From Clostridia bacterium (lineage in GTDB: Bacteria > Bacillota > Clostridia > Oscillospirales > Acutalibacteraceae), in NCBI GenBank assembly GCA_017466365.1, contig JAFTUG010000007.1, forward strand, positions 1 to 64,000: a stretch of DNA of 64,000 bases, written 5' to 3'. Positions within the stretch are counted from its first letter, which is position 1; each line of letters begins with the position of its first letter. Shown here piece by piece: positions 9,481 to 17,392 of this stretch. The position numbers and the translations under genes were made by a program. The notes under the pieces were generated by a model. That model was not told the DNA's origin and did no database searches. It saw nothing but the letters and a program-made list of their open reading frames with translations.

Positions 9481-11511
9481 ATGGAACTTAACGCAAGCAT
9501 TAAATATCTCAAGGGAGTGGGTGAAAAAAGAGCCGCCATGCTCGGCAAGCTCGGAATTTGCACCCTTTGGGATTTGCTGACCTTTTATCCACGTGTATAT
9601 GAGGATTGGAGCAATATACTTACAATCAAGGATGCTCCTTTGAATGAAAATGTTTGCATAAGAGCTGTTGCGGGCATGAGATGCCGTGAACACAGAATCC
9701 GCAAAGGCATGACTCTTTACAAAACCGAAATTACAGACGGTGAAAACCTTCTTGACATAACATTTTTCAATAACAAATATGCCGCCGAAAGAATAGAACA
9801 GGGTAAGGAATACCTTTTTTTCGGCAAAATAACAGGCAAAGGTTATTACCGCCAAATGAACTCACCCGAATTCACGGAATTTGAAGGCGACGGTAAAATG
9901 CGCCCGATTTATCCGCAGACGGCAGGAATGAATTCAAGAGCCATAGAAAAGCTCATCAAAACAGCCTTTGAGGTCTGCGATGAAATACCCGACCCGATTC
10001 CCGCGGATATAAGAAACAGCTATTGCCTTATGGATATAAAATCCGCACTGAAAAACATTCATTTTCCTGAAAGTGAGGATATGCTTTCCGAGGCACGCAG
10101 GAGACTGATTTTTGAAGAGCTTTTTCTGCTTGAGCTCGGTCTGTTGCGCCTCAAATCAAAATCCCGACGCTCCAATGCGCTCCCCATGCAGGCAGATTAT
10201 ACGGAAGAATTCTTTTCCCTTCTTCCTTTTGAACTGACGGGTGCACAGAAGCGTGCCGTAAAGCAATCGGCAGATGATATGATGAAAAGCGTTCCCATGA
10301 ACAGACTTCTTCAGGGAGACGTAGGCTCGGGAAAAACGGCGGTCAGCGCCGCATTAATATATAATTGCGCCAAAAACGGTTTTCAGAGTGCTCTTATGGC
10401 ACCGACAGAGGTTCTTGCGGTACAGCATTATAAAACCCTCGCAAAAATGTTTGAAAACACGGATATAACAATCGGGCTTCTGACGGGTTCAACCCCTGCC
10501 GCAGAGAAGAAAAAAATAAAAGCTGCTCTCAAAAGCGGTGAAATCGACCTTGCTGTCGGTACTCATGCACTGATACAGAAGGATGTGGAATTTAATAATC
10601 TCGCTCTTGCCGTAACCGACGAGCAGCACCGTTTCGGGGTTAACCAAAGAGGTTCATTATCTTCCAAAGGCGTAAATCCCCATACTCTGGTTATGTCGGC
10701 AACGCCCATTCCGAGAACTCTTGCTCTTATTATTTACGGTGACCTTGATTTAAGTATACTTGACGAGCTTCCGAAGGGCAGGCAAAAGGTTGAAACATAT
10801 CTTGTTAATTCTCAAATTCGCGAACGGGCTTACGGATATGTCAAAAAGCATCTTTGCAACGGTCAGCAGGGCTACATAGTATGCGCCCTTGTTGCCGAAA
10901 ACGAAGAATCCGAACTTACAGCCGCAACAGAGCTTTATAAAAATCTTTCCGAAGGCTTTTTCAAAGGGTTCACAGTAGGTCTGCTTCACGGAAAAATGAA
11001 ACCTGCCGAAAAAAAGGCGGTAATGGAGTCCTTTGCTTCAGGAGAAACACAGTTGCTCGTTTCAACAACTGTCATTGAAGTAGGAATAGATGTTCCGAAC
11101 GCTGTTATAATGGTTATCGAAAACGCGGAACGCTTTGGCCTTTCACAGCTTCATCAGCTTCGAGGAAGAATAGGCAGAGGAACGGAAAAATCAACCTGCA
11201 TAATGATTTCCGATGCACAAAACGAAGAAACGGAACGCCGATTAAAAATTTTGGCATCAACAACAGACGGATTTAAAATTGCCGATGAGGATCTGAAGCT
11301 TCGAGGTCCGGGTGACTTTTTTGGCTCACGCCAGCACGGCTTGCCCGAATTAAAAATTGCGGATATGATGACTGACGGCGAAGCAATAAGAGAAACACAT
11401 GCCGCAGCCGAAAATCTGCTCAAAAAAAACCCCGCCCTTGAGGGCGAGGAATATAAATTATTGCGTAATGCCGTCAACAGACTTTTCAGCGGCGGAATTT
11501 CAATGAACTGA
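9481..11511 (+). CDS. recG: ATP-dependent DNA helicase RecG
   Basis: A 676-residue superfamily 2 helicase that remodels stalled forks and branched DNA. The N-terminal wedge/OB domain (about 1-230) begins with the KYLKGVGEKRAAML helix-hairpin-helix-like motif. Walker A GDVGSGKT is at 279-286, and motif II is DEQH within TDEQHRFGV, typical of RecG. Motif VI QLRGRIGRG and the C-terminal LRGPGDFFGSRQHG (TRG-like region) follow. Length is normal for the family. The gene is 3 bases behind the DAK2 gene and its 3' end overlaps the convergent Usp-like gene by 12 bases. Confidence 0.97.
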   Translation: MELNASIKYLKGVGEKRAAMLGKLGICTLWDLLTFYPRVYEDWSNILTIKDAPLNENVCIRAVAGMRCREHRIRKGMTLYKTEITDGENLLDITFFNNKYAAERIEQGKEYLFFGKITGKGYYRQMNSPEFTEFEGDGKMRPIYPQTAGMNSRAIEKLIKTAFEVCDEIPDPIPADIRNSYCLMDIKSALKNIHFPESEDMLSEARRRLIFEELFLLELGLLRLKSKSRRSNALPMQADYTEEFFSLLPFELTGAQKRAVKQSADDMMKSVPMNRLLQGDVGSGKTAVSAALIYNCAKNGFQSALMAPTEVLAVQHYKTLAKMFENTDITIGLLTGSTPAAEKKKIKAALKSGEIDLAVGTHALIQKDVEFNNLALAVTDEQHRFGVNQRGSLSSKGVNPHTLVMSATPIPRTLALIIYGDLDLSILDELPKGRQKVETYLVNSQIRERAYGYVKKHLCNGQQGYIVCALVAENEESELTAATELYKNLSEGFFKGFTVGLLHGKMKPAEKKAVMESFASGETQLLVSTTVIEVGIDVPNAVIMVIENAERFGLSQLHQLRGRIGRGTEKSTCIMISDAQNEETERRLKILASTTDGFKIADEDLKLRGPGDFFGSRQHGLPELKIADMMTDGEAIRETHAAAENLLKKNPALEGEEYKLLRNAVNRLFSGGISMN

Positions 11512-11970
11512 GCTTGCGCTCAGCCTTCGTGCTTCTTCAAGCTCCTCCCTGTCGTACTGAATAATCTTATACTCATTTGAATTTGAGTCAACCATGGTTA
11601 TCGGAAGCTCGGGAAGAATTTCGTGAATTCTTGCGATAAAGCCGCTGCTCCCTTCTGCCGGAAAACCTGTCACAAGAGTTGCTGCGTGGTTTTTCTTTGC
11701 CGCAACGGCAATAACCAGAGCAGGGCTGTCATTAAAATATACATTCATTGATGCATTGTATTTCTGGGCGCATCCGAAAAGATTTTCAAGCACTCCCCCG
11801 TTATTGGCATTCATTCCGTTGCTTTCTTTAAAAACGCTTATTACAGAAAGCGGCAGATTTTCTTCTCTTGCAATCCTTGCTCCCGCTTCAATCAGTCTTG
11901 AGCAGGATTCCTGCTGTGTGACACATACCATAACACACGGCTGTTTTGTATTCTTTTTCAAAACTTTCAT
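11500..11970 (-). CDS. Universal-stress-protein-like protein
   Basis: A roughly 156-residue cytoplasmic protein. VMVCVTQQESCSRLIEAGARIAREENLPLSVISVF (near the start) has the alternating beta/alpha pattern of the Usp fold, resembling the Usp domain of KdpD sensor kinases, with a later VTGFPAEGSSGFIARI segment in the nucleotide-loop position. The canonical GxxGxxxxxG ATP loop is not clear, so ATP binding is uncertain. The ATG at 11970 is used; a TTG at 11961 has better spacing from the AAGGA site, and an upstream TTG at 12000 has no ribosome site. The function is unknown; the fold is the main claim. Confidence 0.6.
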   Translation of the reverse strand: MKVLKKNTKQPCVMVCVTQQESCSRLIEAGARIAREENLPLSVISVFKESNGMNANNGGVLENLFGCAQKYNASMNVYFNDSPALVIAVAAKKNHAATLVTGFPAEGSSGFIARIHEILPELPITMVDSNSNEYKIIQYDREELEEARRLSASSVH

Positions 11971-12043
11971 TCCTTTCTTCGGTTTTATATTATTAATCAA
12001 GTAGTTTCTTTATTTATTGCACCTTTATCATACTATCCACATA

Positions 12044-12073
12044 TTGACAATGTGCGAAAACCAAATGTATAAA
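12044..12073 (+). promoter_or_regulatory. Promoter of the BadF-type kinase gene
   Basis: TTGACA, 18-base spacer, TATAAA, located 40 bases before the start codon. Confidence 0.75.
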
Positions 12074-12112
12074 CTGTTAACATATTTTTAAAGCTTTTCG
12101 GGAGGTATTACC

Positions 12113-13072
12113 ATGAATAACCCCTCATATTTTCTCGGCGTTGACGGCGGAGGAAGCAAAACAACCGCCGTTGTTTTCAACGAAAAAGGCGAATTCATAT
12201 GCAGTGCATGCGGCGAGAGCATAAATTATTATTCTGTCGGTCTTGAAAACGCACGCCTTGCAATGAAAAACATAATAGATAATTTGAACATAAAAAAATT
12301 CCGCTGTGCAGTTATCGGTATGTCTGCACTCAACGAAAGAGCTTCGGCAGAGGAAACCGAAAGATTCTGCTCGGATTTGTTTGACAGCGAAAATATTATT
12401 ATGGATTCCGATTTGTTTGTTGCACTTGAAGCTATGGATATCAAAGGAGAATGCGCCGCAATAATCAGCGGCACGGGTTCAATGGCGGTTTGCAGAAATC
12501 CGGACGGCAGCATAAGCCACACGGGCGGATGGGGCTACATACTCGGCGATGAAGGCAGCGGCTATTCAATAGGTCTTAACGGAATAAAAGCAGCAATAAG
12601 AGCAGCGGAAAACTGTGCTCCCGAAACAACACTCCTTGAGGAATGCCTCGACTATTTTTCTATCAATAATATATATGACCTTATTGACTTGTACTATGAA
12701 AAGAAAGTGAGCCGCAAAAAAACAGCCGCCTTCGCAAGACTTGTAAGCAAGTGCTGCGAAAACGGCGATACGGTCTGCAAAAACATTATCAAAAATGAAG
12801 CGGAGCAGTTATCACAGACCGCTCTCGGGCTTCTTAAAAACAAAAATAAAGATATTGCAATCGGTCTTTGGGGCGGCGTTTTTCAAAATAATATGTTTTT
12901 CAGGCATATTTTCACAGACATTATGAATCAAAACGGTTTTATAAATGTAAAGCTAATAGACTTTACACCTGAAATCGGAGCGATATTTGCAGGTTATAAA
13001 AATTCAGGCATTAAGACCGTTGATATTATTAAAGATAATATCAAAACAACATATATGAGCACGCTTTTGTAA
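12113..13072 (+). CDS. BadF/BadG-family kinase, N-acetylglucosamine kinase-like
   Basis: A 319-residue ASKHA-fold protein. The phosphate-1 loop GVDGGGSKT lies at residues 9-17, the second loop GTGSMAV at about 122-128, and GGWGYILGDEGSGYSIG at about 138-154. These are hallmarks of the BadF/BadG/BcrA/BcrD family branch that includes eukaryotic-type GlcNAc kinase. It would phosphorylate an amino sugar in the cytoplasm. It is single, with a GGGAGG ribosome site and its own promoter; BioY follows 40 bases later. Substrate identity is inferred from the family. Confidence 0.85.
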   Translation: MNNPSYFLGVDGGGSKTTAVVFNEKGEFICSACGESINYYSVGLENARLAMKNIIDNLNIKKFRCAVIGMSALNERASAEETERFCSDLFDSENIIMDSDLFVALEAMDIKGECAAIISGTGSMAVCRNPDGSISHTGGWGYILGDEGSGYSIGLNGIKAAIRAAENCAPETTLLEECLDYFSINNIYDLIDLYYEKKVSRKKTAAFARLVSKCCENGDTVCKNIIKNEAEQLSQTALGLLKNKNKDIAIGLWGGVFQNNMFFRHIFTDIMNQNGFINVKLIDFTPEIGAIFAGYKNSGIKTVDIIKDNIKTTYMSTLL

Positions 13073-13112
13073 AGCAATTTAACTTTACAATATTTAACAC
13101 GAGGTAAATTGA

Positions 13113-13640
13113 TTGAACATCAAAAAAACAGCTTTTATCGGCGTTCTTGCAGCAATAATCTGCATTTTTTCGCCGCTTTCATTCCCAGCAGGAGCAATCC
13201 CGATATCGCTCTCAACCTTTGCGATATACGTTATATCCTGCTCGGTAAAGATAAGATACTCTCTCCCTGCGGTTGCGGTTTATATACTTATCGGTGCTGT
13301 CGGGATTCCTGTTTTTTCTTCCTTCACAGGAGGTCTGCAATGCATCACGGGATATACGGGCGGATACATAATCGGATATATACCGTGCGTTTTTATCATA
13401 GGACTGCTGACAGAAAGATTTGAAAAAAATAAAATCATTTATCCCGTAAGCATGATAACAGGCACGACGGTCTGCTACCTTTTCGGTACAGTTTGGTATA
13501 TGTTCAGGGCGGAATGCAGTTTTCACGAAGCTGCCGCCGTTTGCATAATTCCGTTTTTTATCGGCGATGGCATAAAAATTGCCGCCGCTTCATGCCTGGG
13601 AATTACTTTGAAAAACAGACTCAAAAAATTTATTATATAG
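13113..13640 (+). CDS. bioY: Biotin transporter S component BioY
   Basis: A 175-residue membrane protein with about six hydrophobic segments. Residues around 28-45 (IPISLSTFAIYV) and GAVGIPVFSSFTGGLQCITGYTGGYIIGY (about 62-90) carry the BioY pattern. BioY captures biotin in the membrane and works alone or with the shared ECF module (EcfAA'T), which is not encoded in this window. The start is TTG, with GAGG at suitable distance; no ATG is available in the right place. A short 40-base gap from the kinase gene allows co-transcription. Confidence 0.9.
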   Translation: MNIKKTAFIGVLAAIICIFSPLSFPAGAIPISLSTFAIYVISCSVKIRYSLPAVAVYILIGAVGIPVFSSFTGGLQCITGYTGGYIIGYIPCVFIIGLLTERFEKNKIIYPVSMITGTTVCYLFGTVWYMFRAECSFHEAAAVCIIPFFIGDGIKIAAASCLGITLKNRLKKFII

Positions 13641-13659
13641 CCGAAAGGAGATAAGTAAT

Positions 13660-14595
13660 ATGGAAATAATCAGAAAAGAATACTCTGTCCCTTCAAAATC
13701 AGGCGTTGCTGATGTTTATGCAAGATGCTGGTTTCCGAAAGAGGAGCCCAAAGCAATCTTTCAGATTGTTCACGGAATGGCTGAACACGGCGAAAGATAT
13801 GAGGATTTTGCACACTTCCTTTGCAAAAAAGGATTTGCCGTGCTTGTTGATGACCATGTCGGTCACGGTAAATCCGTTAAGAGCGATGATGACCTCGGCT
13901 ATTTCGGAGAAAACAACGGCTGGGATGCATTTGTTGAAGACGAAAGAGCGCTTACCGAATTAATCACATCTGAATATTCCGATATACCCGTTATTTTCTT
14001 TGGTCACAGTATGGGTTCTTTCATTGCAAGAGAATATATCCGCCGTTACGGCAAAGATGAAAGAATAAAAGCAGCTGTTTTCTGCGGCTCGAGCGGCAAA
14101 AATCCTGCCGCCGCAATAGCAGTAATGCTTGCAGATGCAATCGCAAAAGCAAAAGGCAGCAGACATCGCAGCAAATTCATCGATAAAATCGCCTTCGGAC
14201 CCTACAATAAAAAAACAGAAGGCAGAACTCCGTTTGACTGGCTTTCAACGGACAAAACCGAGGTTGACAAATACATGGCAGACAAATACTGCGGATTTCT
14301 CTTTACCGCCGCAGGATATAAAGACCTTTTCACAATTCTCGACAAGGTTTCAGGCAAGGATTGGTATAACAGCATAAACGAAAGCCTCCCCTTGCTTATT
14401 ATATCAGGCGAAGATGACCCTGTAGGTACATACGGCAAAGGAATAAAGCAGATTTATAACGACCTCAAAACGGCAGGCAAAAAGGATGTTACCCTTAAGC
14501 TTTATTCGGGAATGCGCCATGAAATCCTTAACGAAACCGACAGAATTCAGGTTTATGAATATCTCGCTTCATGGTCGCTTTCAAAAATCAAATAA
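13660..14595 (+). CDS. Alpha/beta hydrolase, monoacylglycerol lipase/lysophospholipase-like
   Basis: A 311-residue serine hydrolase with no signal peptide, so cytoplasmic. The HGMAEHGERYEDFA motif (about 35-48) is the oxyanion-hole region of the Hydrolase_4 (monoglyceride lipase) group. The nucleophile elbow is GHSMGS (Ser at about 115). The acid is likely the Asp of GEDDPVG (about 250) and the His that of GMRHEILNE (about 286). The substrate is probably a monoacylglycerol or lysophospholipid. It sits 19 bases after bioY with an AAAGGAG site and ends at a bidirectional terminator. Confidence 0.87.
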   Translation: MEIIRKEYSVPSKSGVADVYARCWFPKEEPKAIFQIVHGMAEHGERYEDFAHFLCKKGFAVLVDDHVGHGKSVKSDDDLGYFGENNGWDAFVEDERALTELITSEYSDIPVIFFGHSMGSFIAREYIRRYGKDERIKAAVFCGSSGKNPAAAIAVMLADAIAKAKGSRHRSKFIDKIAFGPYNKKTEGRTPFDWLSTDKTEVDKYMADKYCGFLFTAAGYKDLFTILDKVSGKDWYNSINESLPLLIISGEDDPVGTYGKGIKQIYNDLKTAGKKDVTLKLYSGMRHEILNETDRIQVYEYLASWSLSKIK

Positions 14596-14601
14596 AGATG
14601 C

Positions 14602-14641
14602 AAAAACGGGACTGTCCGAAAAGACAGCCCCGCATTTTTAT
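14602..14641. terminator. Terminator between convergent hydrolase and phosphatase genes
   Basis: CGGGACTGTC / GACAGCCCCG hairpin with flanking A and T runs on both sides, so it serves both genes. It overlaps the stop codon of the minus-strand phosphatase. Confidence 0.85.
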
Positions 14642-16218
14642 GCCGAAGGTGTTGAATTGGTTGAGGTGCTTGTTGAAGTATCCGAAGCAGCGTTAGTGCT
14701 TGCGGAAGTTTCTGAAGCGGTTGTTTGAGTAGCGTTTGTTGTTCCGCTGTCCGCAACGCCGGATGCATCTGTTGTTACGGTTGAATTAACCGTTGTTGAA
14801 GCGCCGGAAGTATCGGTTGTTGCCGCACTTGTGGGAACAGCCGTTACCGCAGTTGTCGAAGCAACAGTACCGGTTTCAACCTTTGTTGTTGTTTCTCTTT
14901 TGGTGGTAGTGGTTGATCTTCTTGTGGTAGTTGTTGTTCTCTTTTTGGTTGTTGTGCGCTTCTTGGTGGTAGTTCTTCTTTTGGTGGTCGTTCTGCGAGT
15001 AGTTGTCTCGGTGGTTGTTTCCGTAGTTTCACTCTCGCTTGTTGACTCAAACACCCACGTTGTTATGGGAGAAGTTGTGGGCGGATAATAATAAGCAGGA
15101 TACGTTGTGTGGTCATAATAATTATATGTTGTGGTGGTTGTTTCATCCTCGTTATTGCCGCCGTTAACAAGTGCCTTAATAAACAGCGCAACAATCAAGA
15201 CGACAACAATTGCGCCGACTGCGATGCCTGCAATCTTCATAATTTTCGCCTTATCTACAGGCTTTGAATATGCTCTGGCATCTGCATTTGCATAAGGTGA
15301 AACGGGATTTTCTTCATCAGGAAGCTGATTTGAACCGAAGCTGTTACGGTATTCCTCCTCGTAGTCAGCATCGGTATCGCCAACCATAGCAGCTGCAATA
15401 GGAGCGAAAATCGCAGTTTCTTCAACATCAAGGAAGGCTGCCATAACTGTTACGTTATCCTTACCGCCTCTTTCAAGAGCTGAACGGATAAGCTTGCTTG
15501 CAACATCCTGCGAGCTTTCGCCGGTTGAGAGAATGGCTGTTATATCGTCATCGCTGAGCATATCGGTAAGACCGTCGCTGCAAAGAAGAATTATATCACC
15601 GTCATCAACATCATCAATAACACTTATATTTGGAGAAAGAGTTGCCTCCTCGGGGAAAACACCGAGATGCTTGGTAAGCCTTTTGGCATCGGGAATTCTT
15701 CCGATATCGTTCTGTGCAACTTCGCCTGCATCAACAATTGTCTGTGCATGAGTATGGTCAAAGCTTATCTGCTCAAGAACACCCTTTGAATAATGATAAA
15801 TTCTTGTATCACCGATATTGGTGCAGATAATCTTACCCTTAACAACATAAATTGCCGCAAGAGTAGTTCCCATTCTTTTGCCTCTGGCATTTATTTCAGC
15901 ACAGATTCGGCTGTTGGCATCGTCAAGGCAGTTTGAAATGGCAAAGCTGAAATCCTCGCCGCTTTCATAAACATTGTTTGCATGAGCAGCTATTGTTTCA
16001 ACAGCTATGCCCGATGCAAGCTCACCGTAGCTTTCACCGCCCATTCCGTCGCAAACGGAAAGATGGAACGGCTCTGCCATGGTCTGAACAAAAGCCGAGC
16101 CCTTACGCAAGTCGCCCGTAGAGGTCATTCTGCCGTTTAAATCGTAGTTATCCTCATTTTCTCTGCGGATTCTTCCTGCATGCGTTACAGCGCATACATT
16201 GGCTCTGATTTTTTTCAT
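14638..16218 (-). CDS. PPM-type Ser/Thr protein phosphatase with membrane anchor and Thr-rich tail
   Basis: A 526-residue protein. Residues 5-265 are a complete PP2C/PPM domain: RENEDNY (19-25), metal-binding DGMGG (57-61), GTTLAA (117-122), CSDGLTD (213-219) and GGKDNVTV (251-258). A linker leads to one transmembrane helix (about 326-349). The remaining about 175 residues, outside the membrane by this topology, are dominated by Thr and Ser with Tyr/Pro at the start and Lys/Arg-Thr repeats (TTTKKR-like, about 405-440). PPM enzymes reverse Hanks-type kinases such as PrkC/Stk, but no kinase gene lies here. The catalytic part is certain; the tail's role is unknown. Confidence 0.92.
   Translation of the reverse strand: MKKIRANVCAVTHAGRIRRENEDNYDLNGRMTSTGDLRKGSAFVQTMAEPFHLSVCDGMGGESYGELASGIAVETIAAHANNVYESGEDFSFAISNCLDDANSRICAEINARGKRMGTTLAAIYVVKGKIICTNIGDTRIYHYSKGVLEQISFDHTHAQTIVDAGEVAQNDIGRIPDAKRLTKHLGVFPEEATLSPNISVIDDVDDGDIILLCSDGLTDMLSDDDITAILSTGESSQDVASKLIRSALERGGKDNVTVMAAFLDVEETAIFAPIAAAMVGDTDADYEEEYRNSFGSNQLPDEENPVSPYANADARAYSKPVDKAKIMKIAGIAVGAIVVVLIVALFIKALVNGGNNEDETTTTTYNYYDHTTYPAYYYPPTTSPITTWVFESTSESETTETTTETTTRRTTTKRRTTTKKRTTTKKRTTTTTRRSTTTTKRETTTKVETGTVASTTAVTAVPTSAATTDTSGASTTVNSTVTTDASGVADSGTTNATQTTASETSASTNAASDTSTSTSTNSTPSA
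14850..15050 (-). repeat. Low-complexity Thr/Lys/Arg codon repeat inside the phosphatase gene
   Basis: Repeated ACT/ACA-rich codons encode Thr runs broken by KR, KK and RR pairs. The opposite strand reads as a Val/Leu-rich open frame purely because of this composition. It is likely to vary in length between strains. Confidence 0.75.
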
Positions 16219-16262
16219 ATCTTCCCTCGTATGTTTTCAAATTAGAAAATAGTTTTGCTGAT

Positions 16263-16292
16263 AATATACATTAAAAATGCACTTCTTGTCAA
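16263..16292 (-). promoter_or_regulatory. Promoter of the phosphatase gene
   Basis: The minus strand reads TTGACA, 18-base spacer, TATATT, about 45 bases upstream of the ATG. Confidence 0.65.
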
Positions 16293-16301
16293 GTCAAGTG
16301 C

Positions 16302-17204
16302 TTATTTATCAAGAAAAATGCCTTCTTCTTTTGCCCAATCATAGAATACTTCGATTGAACGGAGTCTTGCGGGACCAAGGTCATGTGAGCCTCTTGTGAA
16401 CCACTTCATGCCCTTAACACCGCGAAGCTGTACAAGATACTTTGCACTTGCGCAGAAGCCTGAATCAATGGCATTATCAAGAGCAATAATATGCTGATGA
16501 GTCTTTCTTGCAGCTTCAACATCACCCTTTGTGAATTCATCCCACATCTTAACAAACAAGTCTGCACCGCATGATGTAGGAGTTGCAACAACGCCTCTTG
16601 CTCCCTTAAGATATGAATCATAGAGGAAGGGGATGTTTGCCTGAAGAACGTTTGAATCACCCTGAACAGCAATCTTTGCTTCGATTTCAGGCATTTTGCA
16701 GGTTGTATCCTTGATGCCCATGAATTTGCCTGTCTTTGCAAGCTTGCCGTATGTTACGGAGTCCATAAGGTGAGGTCTTAAACCGGGGAATTCATAAAGA
16801 ACAACGGGAAGCTCTGTATGAGAAGCAAGATCTGTAAGGTATTCATACATATGGTCGGGCTTATCGCACATGCCCTTTGTTACAAAAACAAGACCCGAAA
16901 CGCCCTGCTGCTCAAGCTTTTTCATTTCTTCAATCTGGTCATTGAAGTCAACAGCAAGGTTACCTGTTGCGAAAACGGGAACCCCGTCAGAATTCTTAAC
17001 TGCAAGACCTGCACACTTTACTCTTTCTTCGGGAGTAAGCTCCATCATTTCGGATGAGCCGCAAACAGCGAAAAGATGCTGGGGCTTAAATGCAGCCTGC
17101 CAAGCAACATATTCTTCATATGTTTTGTAATCAAGGCTTCTGTCCCAATTGAAAGGAGTGAGAAGCAAGGAATATACGCCTGAAAATTCATTGAAATTTG
17201 ACAT
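16302..17204 (-). CDS. Dihydrodipicolinate synthase (DapA/NanA) family lyase
   Basis: A 300-residue TIM-barrel class I aldolase. The Schiff-base lysine is in GIKDTT (Lys165) and the catalytic tyrosine is in YEFPG (Tyr137). The GSS-E motif at about 49-52 corresponds to the pyruvate-carboxylate site (usually GTTGE). The family makes dihydrodipicolinate or cleaves sialic acid and keto-deoxy sugars. The atypical loop sequences and lack of lysine-pathway neighbours favour a sugar-acid or sialic-acid-like aldolase over true DapA, but this is a guess. The ATG at 17204 is chosen because AAGG lies 8 bases upstream; a GTG 9 bases earlier has none. Confidence 0.85.
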   Translation of the reverse strand: MSNFNEFSGVYSLLLTPFNWDRSLDYKTYEEYVAWQAAFKPQHLFAVCGSSEMMELTPEERVKCAGLAVKNSDGVPVFATGNLAVDFNDQIEEMKKLEQQGVSGLVFVTKGMCDKPDHMYEYLTDLASHTELPVVLYEFPGLRPHLMDSVTYGKLAKTGKFMGIKDTTCKMPEIEAKIAVQGDSNVLQANIPFLYDSYLKGARGVVATPTSCGADLFVKMWDEFTKGDVEAARKTHQHIIALDNAIDSGFCASAKYLVQLRGVKGMKWFTRGSHDLGPARLRSIEVFYDWAKEEGIFLDK

Positions 17205-17248
17205 TTTTTGCACCTTCTTGGTTAAATTTGGGTTTTCTACAACATAAT

Positions 17249-17277
17249 ATTATATATTAGTTGTTTACAAAAATCAA
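17249..17277 (-). promoter_or_regulatory. Promoter of the DapA-family gene
   Basis: The minus strand reads TTGATT, 17-base spacer, TATAAT. Confidence 0.75.
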
Positions 17278-17327
17278 TAGCGACAACAAAAGACTTTTTA
17301 TTTTTAACATTTTTATAAATTGTTCGG

Positions 17328-17356
17328 TTGACTTTTCGGTAAATAATAAATATACT
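17328..17356 (+). promoter_or_regulatory. Promoter of the first MATE gene
   Basis: TTGACT, 17-base spacer, TATACT, ending 36 bases before the start codon. Confidence 0.75.
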
Positions 17357-17392
17357 ATCATTTGCTATCAATTATGAAAGAGAAAAAGTTTT

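Noticed and set aside
14831..15088. Val/Leu-rich plus-strand open frame
   Set aside because: It is the reverse complement of the Thr-rich tail of the phosphatase gene; its composition is an artefact of that repeat.
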